Source of the DNA: CAZAKO01 sp964546145
Lineage (GTDB): Bacteria; Fidelibacterota; UBA2242
Assembly (NCBI GenBank): GCA_964546145.1
Contig: CAZJIU010000020.1
Span: 1 to 30,564 of the forward strand
Length of the DNA: 30,564 bases
Direction of reading: 5' to 3'
Positions 1 to 7,772 of this stretch are shown here, piece by piece. The translations under genes and the position numbers were made by a program. Every line of letters starts with the position of its first letter. The stretch's first letter is position 1. The notes beneath the pieces are model-generated. The model was not told the origin of the DNA and made no database searches. It worked only from the letters and a program-made list of their open reading frames with translations.

Positions 1-378
<378 letters not shown>

Positions 379-430
379 AAACTTTTTATGAAATAGACTC
401 CTAACGAGACTCATTTTTCCCAATGCAAGA

Positions 431-551
431 TTTTCCGGTGACTATGGCAGAGGGGCCATACCCGATCCCATCCCGAACTCGGAAGTCAAGCCCTCTAGCG
501 CCGATGATACTATCTTGGAGACGAGATGGAAAAGTAGGTCGTTGCCGGAGA
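431..551 (+). rRNA. 5S ribosomal RNA
   Basis: This ~120-nt segment has the 5S layout. The terminal helix pairs TCCGG (434-438) with CCGGA (545-549). The conserved core runs through CCCATCCCGAACTCGGAAG, followed by the GTAGGTCGTTGCCGGAG-like 3' strand. It lies directly downstream of 23S and upstream of a strong terminator, as expected for the last gene of an rRNA operon. The ends are estimated from the terminal helix to within a few bases. Confidence 0.93.
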
Positions 552-561
552 AATTTTGATG

Positions 562-592
562 AAGACGTCACTCCCGACGTCTTTTTCTTTTT
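562..592 (+). terminator. Intrinsic terminator of the rRNA operon
   Basis: A perfect 8-bp stem, AAGACGTC (562-569) with GACGTCTT (576-583), loop ACTCCC, is followed at once by a T-rich run (TTTCTTTTTT). It sits ~11 nt after the 5S end and should end rRNA transcription before the next gene. Confidence 0.9.
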
Positions 593-687
593 TATTGTAT
601 CTTGAATACTCCTTAATTATATTCAAACTGTGAAGTGTCGCAAAATTAAACATCAATCCAATTTTAAAACCAGTTTTGTCCTAACTC

Positions 688-720
688 ACATTTTATATCC
701 AACTTTCTATGTATCTTTGA
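688..720 (+). promoter_or_regulatory. Possible Bacteroidota-type promoter upstream of the envelope module
   Basis: TATCTTTG at 712-719 matches the Bacteroidota -7 consensus TAnnTTTG exactly. It lies 26 nt upstream of the ATG at 746, behind the rRNA terminator, so a promoter is needed here. The -33 TTG element is poor: only TTTT at 691-694 lies at about the right spacing. The proposal therefore rests on one box and on position. Confidence 0.4.
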
Positions 721-745
721 GTGTAAAAAAATAAAGGAGCAATTT

Positions 746-1999
746 ATGAAAACAATTATACCTACTTTAACTCTTCTATTAATCCTGGCTTCTCCACCGG
801 TTTTTGGTCAAACAGGACAACTCACCTTATCAACTATCTACTTCAATAATTTTGAAGTTTTCTATATCGGTGACTTCGATTTTAACAACGGGAGGAATAA
901 TCCCGATATTTTTGAGTATTCCTTAAGCTACTTTCCCTCCGATTATAATGGACACTCCAACAGTGGAACCGGGATTAATATTACCGTCGAATTTGAAATG
1001 AAGGCCAATGTACCCAGTCTGGGATTGGACAACCGGCGAATTTTTTATGTCAAAACCAGACCGGTAAATCTGAGTGGAGAAGTACGCCTATCAACCAAGG
1101 ATCTGGATTTGAATGTTGATGAGATCTACTATACTGATGGGGGACCGTTTGATGTCCATACTGAGTCTTCGGAATTTATGCCTGAGAGCGAATTTCAGGC
1201 GCTCCAATCAACTGTTTTGGCTTTCGGGAAGCTGCCTGCTGGTGACTATATTTTTAATTTAGTTATTGATCCGGTGGATGCTACAACTCAGTCACCATTA
1301 AGTGAAAGAAATGTGGTTTCAGTAGGTAATCCATCTAATCTGGAGTTAGTTGCGCCGGGTGGCAGATTAGAGGACCAGCTCGAAATATACAACCTGTATC
1401 CCTGGTTTCAATGGGAGTCCGGTGATTTTATGTGGACCGGTTCCAATTGTCCGGAATGCGGTTATTTCATCCGGATATCCGAATACGATCCTGCCATTCA
1501 CAGCAGTGTGGACGAGGCGTTAAATGACCTTTCCAATTTACCTTATCCGGATAATAACCAATTCTATAAACTGGAGTCTACAAGCGTTGCTGCTATGGCT
1601 GACCTTTACACCGCCGAGACCTCCTTTCAGTATCCCTTTTCAGATGCTAAACCTTTGGAAAGTGGTAAAACCTACGTCTGGCAAGTGAAAAAGACCTATC
1701 CGACCACATCAGGTCCGGAAACTATTGAAAGCGACATCTATGCCTTTACAATTCCAGAAATGGGAGAAGAAGGCGGTACAACGCAAGCCGGCGGAATTAA
1801 CATTTGGCTGCAGATGCTCGAGCAGATGCTTGATGCCGATACATATAACCTGCTCTTTACCGGTGAGCTGATTGGCTATACCCCGACGGGTATCGTAACC
1901 TTAAATGAGACCCAGCAACTTACCCAGGATCAATTATCGGCAATTATCGCTCAACTATTAGCCGGGCAGATTACAATTCAATCAGTTGGTGTTGAATAA
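746..1999 (+). CDS. Exported protein of unknown function with an Ig/FnIII-like beta region
   Basis: This 417-aa protein has a clear signal peptide (residues 1-21, hydrophobic core then PPVFG before Q22), so it is predicted to be exported. The start is well supported by AAAGGAG upstream of the ATG. I do not recognise a named family. The middle (about 200-337) looks beta-rich: it ends in a YVWQV strand (310-314) reminiscent of fibronectin-III-like modules in exported FCB proteins, and it contains one CPEC pair (C235, C238). The C-terminal ~65 residues look helical and amphipathic. There is no lipobox, no membrane anchor after the signal and no T9SS sorting domain. It heads the run with the FecR-domain gene (3-nt gap to the upstream in-frame ATG, 21 nt to the chosen start), the beta-barrel gene and the adenylate cyclase gene. 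A role in that envelope system is inferred from position only. Confidence 0.85.
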   Translation: MKTIIPTLTLLLILASPPVFGQTGQLTLSTIYFNNFEVFYIGDFDFNNGRNNPDIFEYSLSYFPSDYNGHSNSGTGINITVEFEMKANVPSLGLDNRRIFYVKTRPVNLSGEVRLSTKDLDLNVDEIYYTDGGPFDVHTESSEFMPESEFQALQSTVLAFGKLPAGDYIFNLVIDPVDATTQSPLSERNVVSVGNPSNLELVAPGGRLEDQLEIYNLYPWFQWESGDFMWTGSNCPECGYFIRISEYDPAIHSSVDEALNDLSNLPYPDNNQFYKLESTSVAAMADLYTAETSFQYPFSDAKPLESGKTYVWQVKKTYPTTSGPETIESDIYAFTIPEMGEEGGTTQAGGINIWLQMLEQMLDADTYNLLFTGELIGYTPTGIVTLNETQQLTQDQLSAIIAQLLAGQITIQSVGVE

Positions 2000-2020
2000 A
2001 TAATGAGAAGGAATAGATCA

Positions 2021-2701
2021 ATGAAGAAATTCCATCTGTTACTACCTATCTTATGTTTAGTATTGTTTACAATCGAGGTGTGGTCAGCTGATAAAATCGC
2101 ACTTACTATAAAGGCTAGCGGAGAGACGAGTTTGAAGAGAGCCGAGGCTACCGAATTTAAACCGAATATTAAACCCGGTACTTCACTTTTCGATCAAGAC
2201 CATATAAAGACCGGTAAAGACGGATATGCTGCCCTTGTATTTCTGGATGACAAATCGCAGATCAAGATCCGCGAAAATTCGGAAATGGTTATCTCCGGTA
2301 CCCGGACAGAGGAAGCGATCTCGAAGACAATTTCAATGCAAATCGGTTCACTTAAAGCCGAGGTTAGTCCCCAGCGTAAAGGCGACTTTATTATCGCTAC
2401 TCCAACTTCGGTGGCTTCAGTGAAAGGTACCATATTCTGGGTTAAATCGAACCCGATTACCGGCGATGTCTTCTATGGTTTATCTGGTTCGATAGAGGTG
2501 CGCAATATTGAGAGCGGTTCGGTTGTCGTAGTGGGGGCCAATCAAACCGGCACTTCGACACCCGATGGCCAGATAGGAGTCGAACAGACCCAGGAAGGTA
2601 GTACACCCGTTGACCAGGAAGAAGAGCCAAACAATGTTCTCCGATTCCAGTTACAAAACAACCAGGGTGATCGCAAAGAAATTAAAGTCGAATATAAATA
2701 A
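2021..2701 (+). CDS. Exported FecR-domain protein
   Basis: This 226-aa protein has a signal peptide (1-23, cleavage after WSA). The FecR domain spans about residues 50-165: DHIKTGKDGYAALVFLDD near 60-77, SLKAEV at 110-115, FIIATPTSVASVKGT at 123-137, and GSIEV at 156-160. Canonical FecR is a cytoplasmic-membrane anti-sigma regulator that reads a TonB transporter. This version has no N-terminal anti-sigma segment or membrane anchor, so it should be a soluble periplasmic protein. Its C-terminal ~50 residues are acidic and probably disordered. An in-frame ATG exists at 2003, but AGAAGG precedes the 2021 ATG at good spacing and that start gives a clean signal peptide. No ECF sigma factor or TonB receptor is nearby. 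The barrel protein and CHASE2 cyclase downstream suggest it helps sense or scaffold in that system (inference). Confidence 0.88.
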   Translation: MKKFHLLLPILCLVLFTIEVWSADKIALTIKASGETSLKRAEATEFKPNIKPGTSLFDQDHIKTGKDGYAALVFLDDKSQIKIRENSEMVISGTRTEEAISKTISMQIGSLKAEVSPQRKGDFIIATPTSVASVKGTIFWVKSNPITGDVFYGLSGSIEVRNIESGSVVVVGANQTGTSTPDGQIGVEQTQEGSTPVDQEEEPNNVLRFQLQNNQGDRKEIKVEYK

Positions 2702-2748
2702 GCAATCTCTCCTTTTATTAATTAACTAATTTGGGAATGTTGAATCAT

Positions 2749-5328
2749 ATGCAGATTAAAGGGACAAAATTATTCATTTTTTTATGTTTAGCTAATGTGA
2801 TACTCTGGGGACAAGCCAAGATATTACATTCACCGCCCCGGGATGCGGTTGCCGGTATTCCGGTCAAAATTGAAGCGTTGGTTGAAGGCAACACAGTGGA
2901 AATCGAACGGATGAGAATCTTTTACCGGGAAGCGGGACAGAGTTCTTTTATCGAAGAAGAAATAAGTGAGTACATGGGCGTCTATTCCGGTTATATTCCA
3001 GCTGAGCATGTTACCGAAAGAGGTATTGAGTATCTGATTATCGCCGATTTGGTTGGCGGGAGTGCGATTGCCTTTCCCGAGGTTGATCCCTACAATGTTC
3101 CTATGTTCATCTCGGTGAAAAAAGGAGCTGATGCAAAGACCAGTGTCGCTCAGGGCGAAAAGGATGTTACGGGCGGTATTCAGAGTGGCGTATTAGTTCT
3201 CAGTCCCGAAGAGGGGGAAGTTGTTGCGGCTGCAGATGTAGTACTGGCATTTTCGCTATTCAATGCTCCCGATGTTTCACTAGAAAGCGTTCGTCTTGTT
3301 GTTGATGGGATTTCGATTGTAAGTCAAGCAGAAATTTCTCAGGACCTGATCATCGCCCGCCCCAAGAAACTGAGACCTGGATTGCATACGGTCAAGTTAA
3401 ATCTGAAAAATCGATCCAATGATCCCTATGCCCCGATTGTCATAAATTTCACAGTCGTGCAAACTCGTGAGGAAGCCCAACGGGTTTTCCAGTACAACGG
3501 ACGAGTTACAACTGAAGCAAACTCTGAACAGGTTCGGGGAGTTACACAAGATATCCAGTGGATCCGCGGCAATTTTAGCGGTTCTTACGACTGGCTGAGC
3601 TTTGATGCTAAGGCTTTCATTACTTCTCAGGAGGAGGCGAACAAACAGCCTCGCAATCGCTTGACTGCCGGGCTCAAATCCAGCTATCTTGACTTGACTG
3701 TTGGTGATGTCAATCCGATCTTTACTGAATTTGGTTTGCGGGGTAAGAGAGTGAGAGGTTTCGAAGCAAATGTTAAATTAAGATTAATCAATGCTCATAT
3801 CGTTTATGGTCAAACTGAAAGAGCAATCCAGGGTGATATCGTTTCTGATACCCTTGCCAACGGAGACCAATATACCCGCAATAATTACACCTATAGCCGG
3901 AATTTATTTGCAATTCGACCTTATTTTGGTTCCGGGAGGCATTTTCAGTTTGGCTTATCATTAATTAAAGCCCGGGATGATACGTTATCAGTTAAACGGG
4001 AAATGGGCGGTATAAAAGCTGGGAATGGGGTTTCGATTCTTATGGATGGTGCGAATAAGCCCCAGGATAATTTTGTAATAGGAACCGATTTATTACTAGC
4101 TCTGGATTCCAAGCGCTTCGTCTGGAAAAGTAATGCGGCAATTTCGTATTTGAACCGGGATATATCAAGCGGACCTCTTACTCTTGAGCAGCTGGATACG
4201 TTTATGCCCGGTGATAGTCTTAAAAATGATACGTTAAGCTATATGGGAATGGATATTCCGCTTTCCATGATACCTATGGATCCCAAGGATTTTGCAGAAT
4301 TTTTCATTATCAATAAAAACATTAGCCCGTGGTTGCCCATTGTGCCGGATTCCAGTGGTAATATTGGCCTGCGCGAATTCCTCAATATGCCCTCGACGGC
4401 ATTTAAAACTTCGCTCAAGTTGAACTATTTCAAAAATTTCTTTGTGGTGGAGTACCAGCGGGTGGGACCGGAATTTAATTCACTGGGTAATCCTTATATG
4501 AGAAGTGATGTTCAGGGTTACAATATCTCGGACAAAATCCGTCTGTTTAGAGATAAAATGTTTGTCAATCTTACCTATGATCAGAAGCGGGATAACCTCA
4601 ATGAGGATAAGAATGCCACAACCACAACCACCTCCTTGAATGCGGGTATTTCGCTCTATCCGGGAGAGGGATTGCCAACCTTGAATTTTAACACCATGCA
4701 GTATATTCGCCAAAATGATCTTGGCATTGAGGATGTTGATACCGATACACTCTTTGATGAAGTAGTAATGGATTCTATCATTGGCTATAAATATACTGAT
4801 TTGCGTGAGGATAATTTGACCATTCGCCAGGATTTCCGGATATCGCATAATATCAAATTCGGGAATATCAAACATAATTTGAATATTAATTATGCCAATT
4901 CTGACCGAAGCGATCGGGTTAAACAGCGAGTACCCGGTTACCAGTTTATTGGTACTACCACCTCCTTGCTAGCTTTTGGGATCAATTCCGCTTTTCTAAA
5001 CTTGCCTTTGAAAACAAATCTTAAGTATTCTAAAAATAAGACGACCACTACTGTTATTAGTGACCCTTATATCCTGCAGACTGTGCTGGTCAAAGGGCGA
5101 TACGAATTTTTTAGTGGTAGTCTGGCAATTGAACTGAGCTATACTTTAAATAACGGTTCGGGAGCGATTGATTTCAGCAAGCACACCATTGCAACGGGTG
5201 GGATGTATACTCTCAAGAAGATTCACCAATTCAGATGGAGATTTGGATACATTTTGCTGGATGATCGATTAACCGATGAAATCTTCAATGATATCAGTTT
5301 TATGGCGGGTTATTCAATAATATTTTAA
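2749..5328 (+). CDS. Predicted outer-membrane beta-barrel protein with N-terminal Ig-like domains
   Basis: This ~859-aa protein has a signal peptide (hydrophobic KLFIFLCLANVILWG, then QA). Two beta-sandwich-like regions follow: one at about residues 25-125, starting ILHSPP and ending MFISVKKG, and one at about 145-240, starting VLSPEEGEVV and ending INFTVVQTR. The remaining ~600 residues alternate polar and hydrophobic residues with frequent aromatic ends, and the protein finishes in YSIIF. A terminal phenylalanine is typical of BAM-assembled outer-membrane barrels. No TonB-dependent plug or TonB box is evident. The start is uncertain: TTG 2731, ATG 2737 and ATG 2749 are all in frame. I chose 2749 because GGGA lies 12 nt upstream and it gives the shortest N-region. 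It ends 21 nt before the cyclase start, so the two are probably co-transcribed. The function is unknown. It could be a porin-like channel or a surface sensor. Confidence 0.82.
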   Translation: MQIKGTKLFIFLCLANVILWGQAKILHSPPRDAVAGIPVKIEALVEGNTVEIERMRIFYREAGQSSFIEEEISEYMGVYSGYIPAEHVTERGIEYLIIADLVGGSAIAFPEVDPYNVPMFISVKKGADAKTSVAQGEKDVTGGIQSGVLVLSPEEGEVVAAADVVLAFSLFNAPDVSLESVRLVVDGISIVSQAEISQDLIIARPKKLRPGLHTVKLNLKNRSNDPYAPIVINFTVVQTREEAQRVFQYNGRVTTEANSEQVRGVTQDIQWIRGNFSGSYDWLSFDAKAFITSQEEANKQPRNRLTAGLKSSYLDLTVGDVNPIFTEFGLRGKRVRGFEANVKLRLINAHIVYGQTERAIQGDIVSDTLANGDQYTRNNYTYSRNLFAIRPYFGSGRHFQFGLSLIKARDDTLSVKREMGGIKAGNGVSILMDGANKPQDNFVIGTDLLLALDSKRFVWKSNAAISYLNRDISSGPLTLEQLDTFMPGDSLKNDTLSYMGMDIPLSMIPMDPKDFAEFFIINKNISPWLPIVPDSSGNIGLREFLNMPSTAFKTSLKLNYFKNFFVVEYQRVGPEFNSLGNPYMRSDVQGYNISDKIRLFRDKMFVNLTYDQKRDNLNEDKNATTTTTSLNAGISLYPGEGLPTLNFNTMQYIRQNDLGIEDVDTDTLFDEVVMDSIIGYKYTDLREDNLTIRQDFRISHNIKFGNIKHNLNINYANSDRSDRVKQRVPGYQFIGTTTSLLAFGINSAFLNLPLKTNLKYSKNKTTTTVISDPYILQTVLVKGRYEFFSGSLAIELSYTLNNGSGAIDFSKHTIATGGMYTLKKIHQFRWRFGYILLDDRLTDEIFNDISFMAGYSIIF

Positions 5329-5349
5329 TTGCAGTTAGCGTAATTATTG

Positions 5350-7608
5350 ATGAAGAAGGGGGCAATTAAACAGGCTGCGTGGGGATTGCTCATCGCAGTT
5401 GTTTTTTCGGTCATCGTTTCCGCCATGATGATTTTTGGATTTTTTCGCCAGATGGAGCTTAAATCTTTGGATTTACGCTTTCGCTGGCGAGGTCCTGAAG
5501 ATGTCTCAAAGTCGGATCTGATTATTATTGCCATTGATCAGCTCACCTTTACCGCTTGCCGTGAGCGCTACCCCTATCCCCGTGAATACTACGCTACCCT
5601 AATTGACAATCTTAATGAATTAGGCGTGCGCCTGATCATGTTTGATATTCAGTTTACCGAGCCGGACATGAAGAATCCCCAGGGTGATTCGATACTGGCG
5701 GATGCCGTTCGCCGCAATGGAAATGTAATTCTGGCTGGCAAGATCGAACGTCAGCGCACCCCCGGCGGGATTTATGAATATCCGGATGAGCCGTTGCCAG
5801 TTCTGCTTGAAACCGGTGCCGAGTGGGGAGTTGTCGGCGAGTTGCAGGATCCCGATGGATTCACCCGCCGCTATTCGATATTCGAGCCCTATCAAAACAA
5901 ATATATTTACTCCTTAGGTGCGAAAGTATTCTTTGCAGAGAAGGGCATTCCGGGTAATACAACTTATCAATTCGACCAAGGATACTTCATTTTTACCGAT
6001 TCATCTGGTAATAATACTTACAGTCTTCTTGGTCACCGCGGTAGTATGGGATTTGAACAAACGATTTTGATTAACTATTATGGTCCGGCAAAGACCTTTC
6101 CGACCTACTCGATGTCCTATGTTCTCGACGATGCTGATTTTGATTTGCGGGAGGAAGAGGACACCGATTATATGGAAATTTTTAAGCAAAATTCGATCTA
6201 CCCCTACGAATTCCGCCTGGCATTTTTACGAGACTCGGTAAAGCAGGCAGAAGCCTATACCGCGCTCGCAATCGGTGATACGGCAACCGTTGAGCAGATT
6301 ATTGAGACAGAGAATCCTTTTTATAATAAAATTGCGCTGGTCGGCGTGTCTATCGAAGAGCTGCATGATAATAAATATATGCCGTTTTACAATTATGGCG
6401 GAGTGCGCATGTTAATGCCGGGCGTCGAGACTCACGCTCATGCCATTCAAACGATGCTGGATCAGAATTTTATTAAAACCGCTACATTTTATCTTAACAT
6501 AGCCGTCATTTTTATTCTCGGAATCGTTACCGCATTAATTATCAGCATTATTCGGCCGGTTATTGGTGGTTTTATTTCTCTCGTTCTGGTGGCAGGTTTT
6601 ATGGGACTATCCCTCTGGCTATTCATCGCTCACAATGTGTGGATTTATATGATTCCACCGATTGTCATAATCCTGGTCAGTTATATCAGTAATGTTGTCT
6701 ACCAATTTTTAGCTGAGCAGAAGGAAAAGAAAAAGATCCGGGGGATGTTTCAAACTTATATGAGCCCGAAGGTTTTGAAATATCTCGAAGATCATCCGGA
6801 TGCCTTCAGTCTTTCTGGTGAGAAGCGGGAAGCTACCATGTTTTTCTCCGATGTGGCAGGATTTACGACAATTTCCGAAAGTCTGTCTGCCGAAGAATTA
6901 TCAGTTGTATTAAATAAGTATCTATCGCCGATGACGGATATCTTAATGCGTTATGATGGCTATGTCGATAAATATGAGGGTGATGCCATCATGTGTGACT
7001 TTGGCGTGCCGATGGAGGATTCCGATCACGCCTGGAAAGCGTGCTGGTCTGCGCTGGATCAACAGGCCACTCTCAAGGCACTTCGACCGGAAATTAAAAA
7101 GGATCACGGAGTGGATATCTATGTCCGGATGGGAGTCAATTCGGGTGTGGTCAGTGCCGGCAACATGGGTTCCGCTCAGCGTTTTCAATATACTGTAATG
7201 GGTGATGCAGTCAATCAGGCCAGCCGGTTCGAGGGTGCCAACAAACAGTATGGAACCTATATCATGGTTGGTGAAGAGACTCTGCGGCAAGCTGAAGATA
7301 AGATCGAGGTTAGAATTCTGGATAAACTGGTTGTGAAAGGCAAACTGATCCCGATTACCGTTTACGAATTGTTGGCAAAAAAAGGCGAATTGAGTGATGA
7401 AATGTCGCGCATCCGGTTTAGTTTCAAGCAGGGAATCGAATTATATTGGAATCGGCAATGGGATGCTGCCATCGCCCAATTTCAGCAGGCAATTGCCGTA
7501 ACGGGAGAAGATCCACCTTCACGCGTGTTTATCGGACGCTGTGAAATTTTTAAGGAGAATCCGCCCGGAGACAACTGGCAGGGCGAATTCGTCATGACTA
7601 CAAAATAG
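5350..7608 (+). CDS. CHASE2-domain class III adenylate cyclase
   Basis: This 752-aa membrane protein probably makes cAMP from ATP. Order (from the 5350 ATG): TM1 at about 12-32; extracytoplasmic CHASE2 sensor at about 35-375 (LRFRWRGP, then the RLIMFDIQF and KIALVGVS strands); three TM helices at about 378-453; cyclase domain at about 490-670; C-terminal TPR-like helices (680-735). Catalytic residues are present: metal-binding aspartates in FFSD (D501) and GDAIM (D545), the ATP-selecting lysine K541 in DKYEGD, T615 in YTVMGD, and the transition-state pair N622/R626 in VNQASR. Lysine plus threonine fits class IIIb adenylate cyclases rather than guanylate cyclases. An upstream TTG (5347) is in frame; the adjacent ATG is preferred. 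Genes for exported FecR and barrel proteins precede it, so it may convert an envelope state into cAMP. No cAMP effector is encoded nearby. Confidence 0.93.
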   Translation: MKKGAIKQAAWGLLIAVVFSVIVSAMMIFGFFRQMELKSLDLRFRWRGPEDVSKSDLIIIAIDQLTFTACRERYPYPREYYATLIDNLNELGVRLIMFDIQFTEPDMKNPQGDSILADAVRRNGNVILAGKIERQRTPGGIYEYPDEPLPVLLETGAEWGVVGELQDPDGFTRRYSIFEPYQNKYIYSLGAKVFFAEKGIPGNTTYQFDQGYFIFTDSSGNNTYSLLGHRGSMGFEQTILINYYGPAKTFPTYSMSYVLDDADFDLREEEDTDYMEIFKQNSIYPYEFRLAFLRDSVKQAEAYTALAIGDTATVEQIIETENPFYNKIALVGVSIEELHDNKYMPFYNYGGVRMLMPGVETHAHAIQTMLDQNFIKTATFYLNIAVIFILGIVTALIISIIRPVIGGFISLVLVAGFMGLSLWLFIAHNVWIYMIPPIVIILVSYISNVVYQFLAEQKEKKKIRGMFQTYMSPKVLKYLEDHPDAFSLSGEKREATMFFSDVAGFTTISESLSAEELSVVLNKYLSPMTDILMRYDGYVDKYEGDAIMCDFGVPMEDSDHAWKACWSALDQQATLKALRPEIKKDHGVDIYVRMGVNSGVVSAGNMGSAQRFQYTVMGDAVNQASRFEGANKQYGTYIMVGEETLRQAEDKIEVRILDKLVVKGKLIPITVYELLAKKGELSDEMSRIRFSFKQGIELYWNRQWDAAIAQFQQAIAVTGEDPPSRVFIGRCEIFKENPPGDNWQGEFVMTTK

Positions 7609-7640
7609 TAGTCGGATTTTCAGGAACTATAATGGGTAGC

Positions 7641-7670
7641 AATCAGTATGATTACTGATTATCCGTTTTT
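7641..7670 (+). terminator. Possible weak terminator after the cyclase gene
   Basis: A perfect 8-bp inverted repeat, AATCAGTA (7641-7648) and TACTGATT (7653-7660) with loop TGAT, is followed 5 nt later by TTTTT. The stem is AT-rich and the T-run is not adjacent, so termination may be partial. Its place between two distinct gene groups fits. Confidence 0.45.
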
Positions 7671-7710
7671 ATTTGAATATTTTAGGATGAATTTAAATAT
7701 TAAAAAAACG

Positions 7711-7740
7711 TTGGTTACGAGACGGATTTAGCTATATTAT
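7711..7740 (+). promoter_or_regulatory. Possible promoter of porX
   Basis: TTGGTT (7711-7716) and TATATT (7733-7738) are 16 nt apart, resembling -35 and -10 boxes. They end 35 nt upstream of the porX ATG. This is the only gap above 100 nt between the cyclase gene and mutS2, so a promoter for the long operon is expected here. The boxes are imperfect and FCB sigma factors may use other sequences. Confidence 0.35.
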
Positions 7741-7772
7741 TAAAATTGAAAGTCAATTAACAGGATCGCAAC

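Noticed and set aside
379..430. Possible tRNA in the 23S-5S spacer
   Set aside because: Only ~50 nt long, AT-rich and with no cloverleaf or T-loop sequence.
423..605. A 60-codon open frame across the 5S region
   Set aside because: It lies over 5S rRNA and its terminator, has no ribosome-binding site and no recognisable protein sequence.
2021..2701. Classical FecR-FecI iron-uptake regulation
   Set aside because: No ECF sigma gene, no TonB-dependent receptor and no anti-sigma or membrane segment in the protein.
4480..4875. 131-codon open frame antisense to the barrel gene
   Set aside because: A shadow of the plus-strand gene with no ribosome-binding site and no recognisable sequence; the same holds for the other antisense frames in the window.
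5350..7608. Reading the cyclase as a guanylate cyclase
   Set aside because: The base-selecting positions are lysine and threonine, the adenylate pattern of class IIIb, not glutamate and cysteine.
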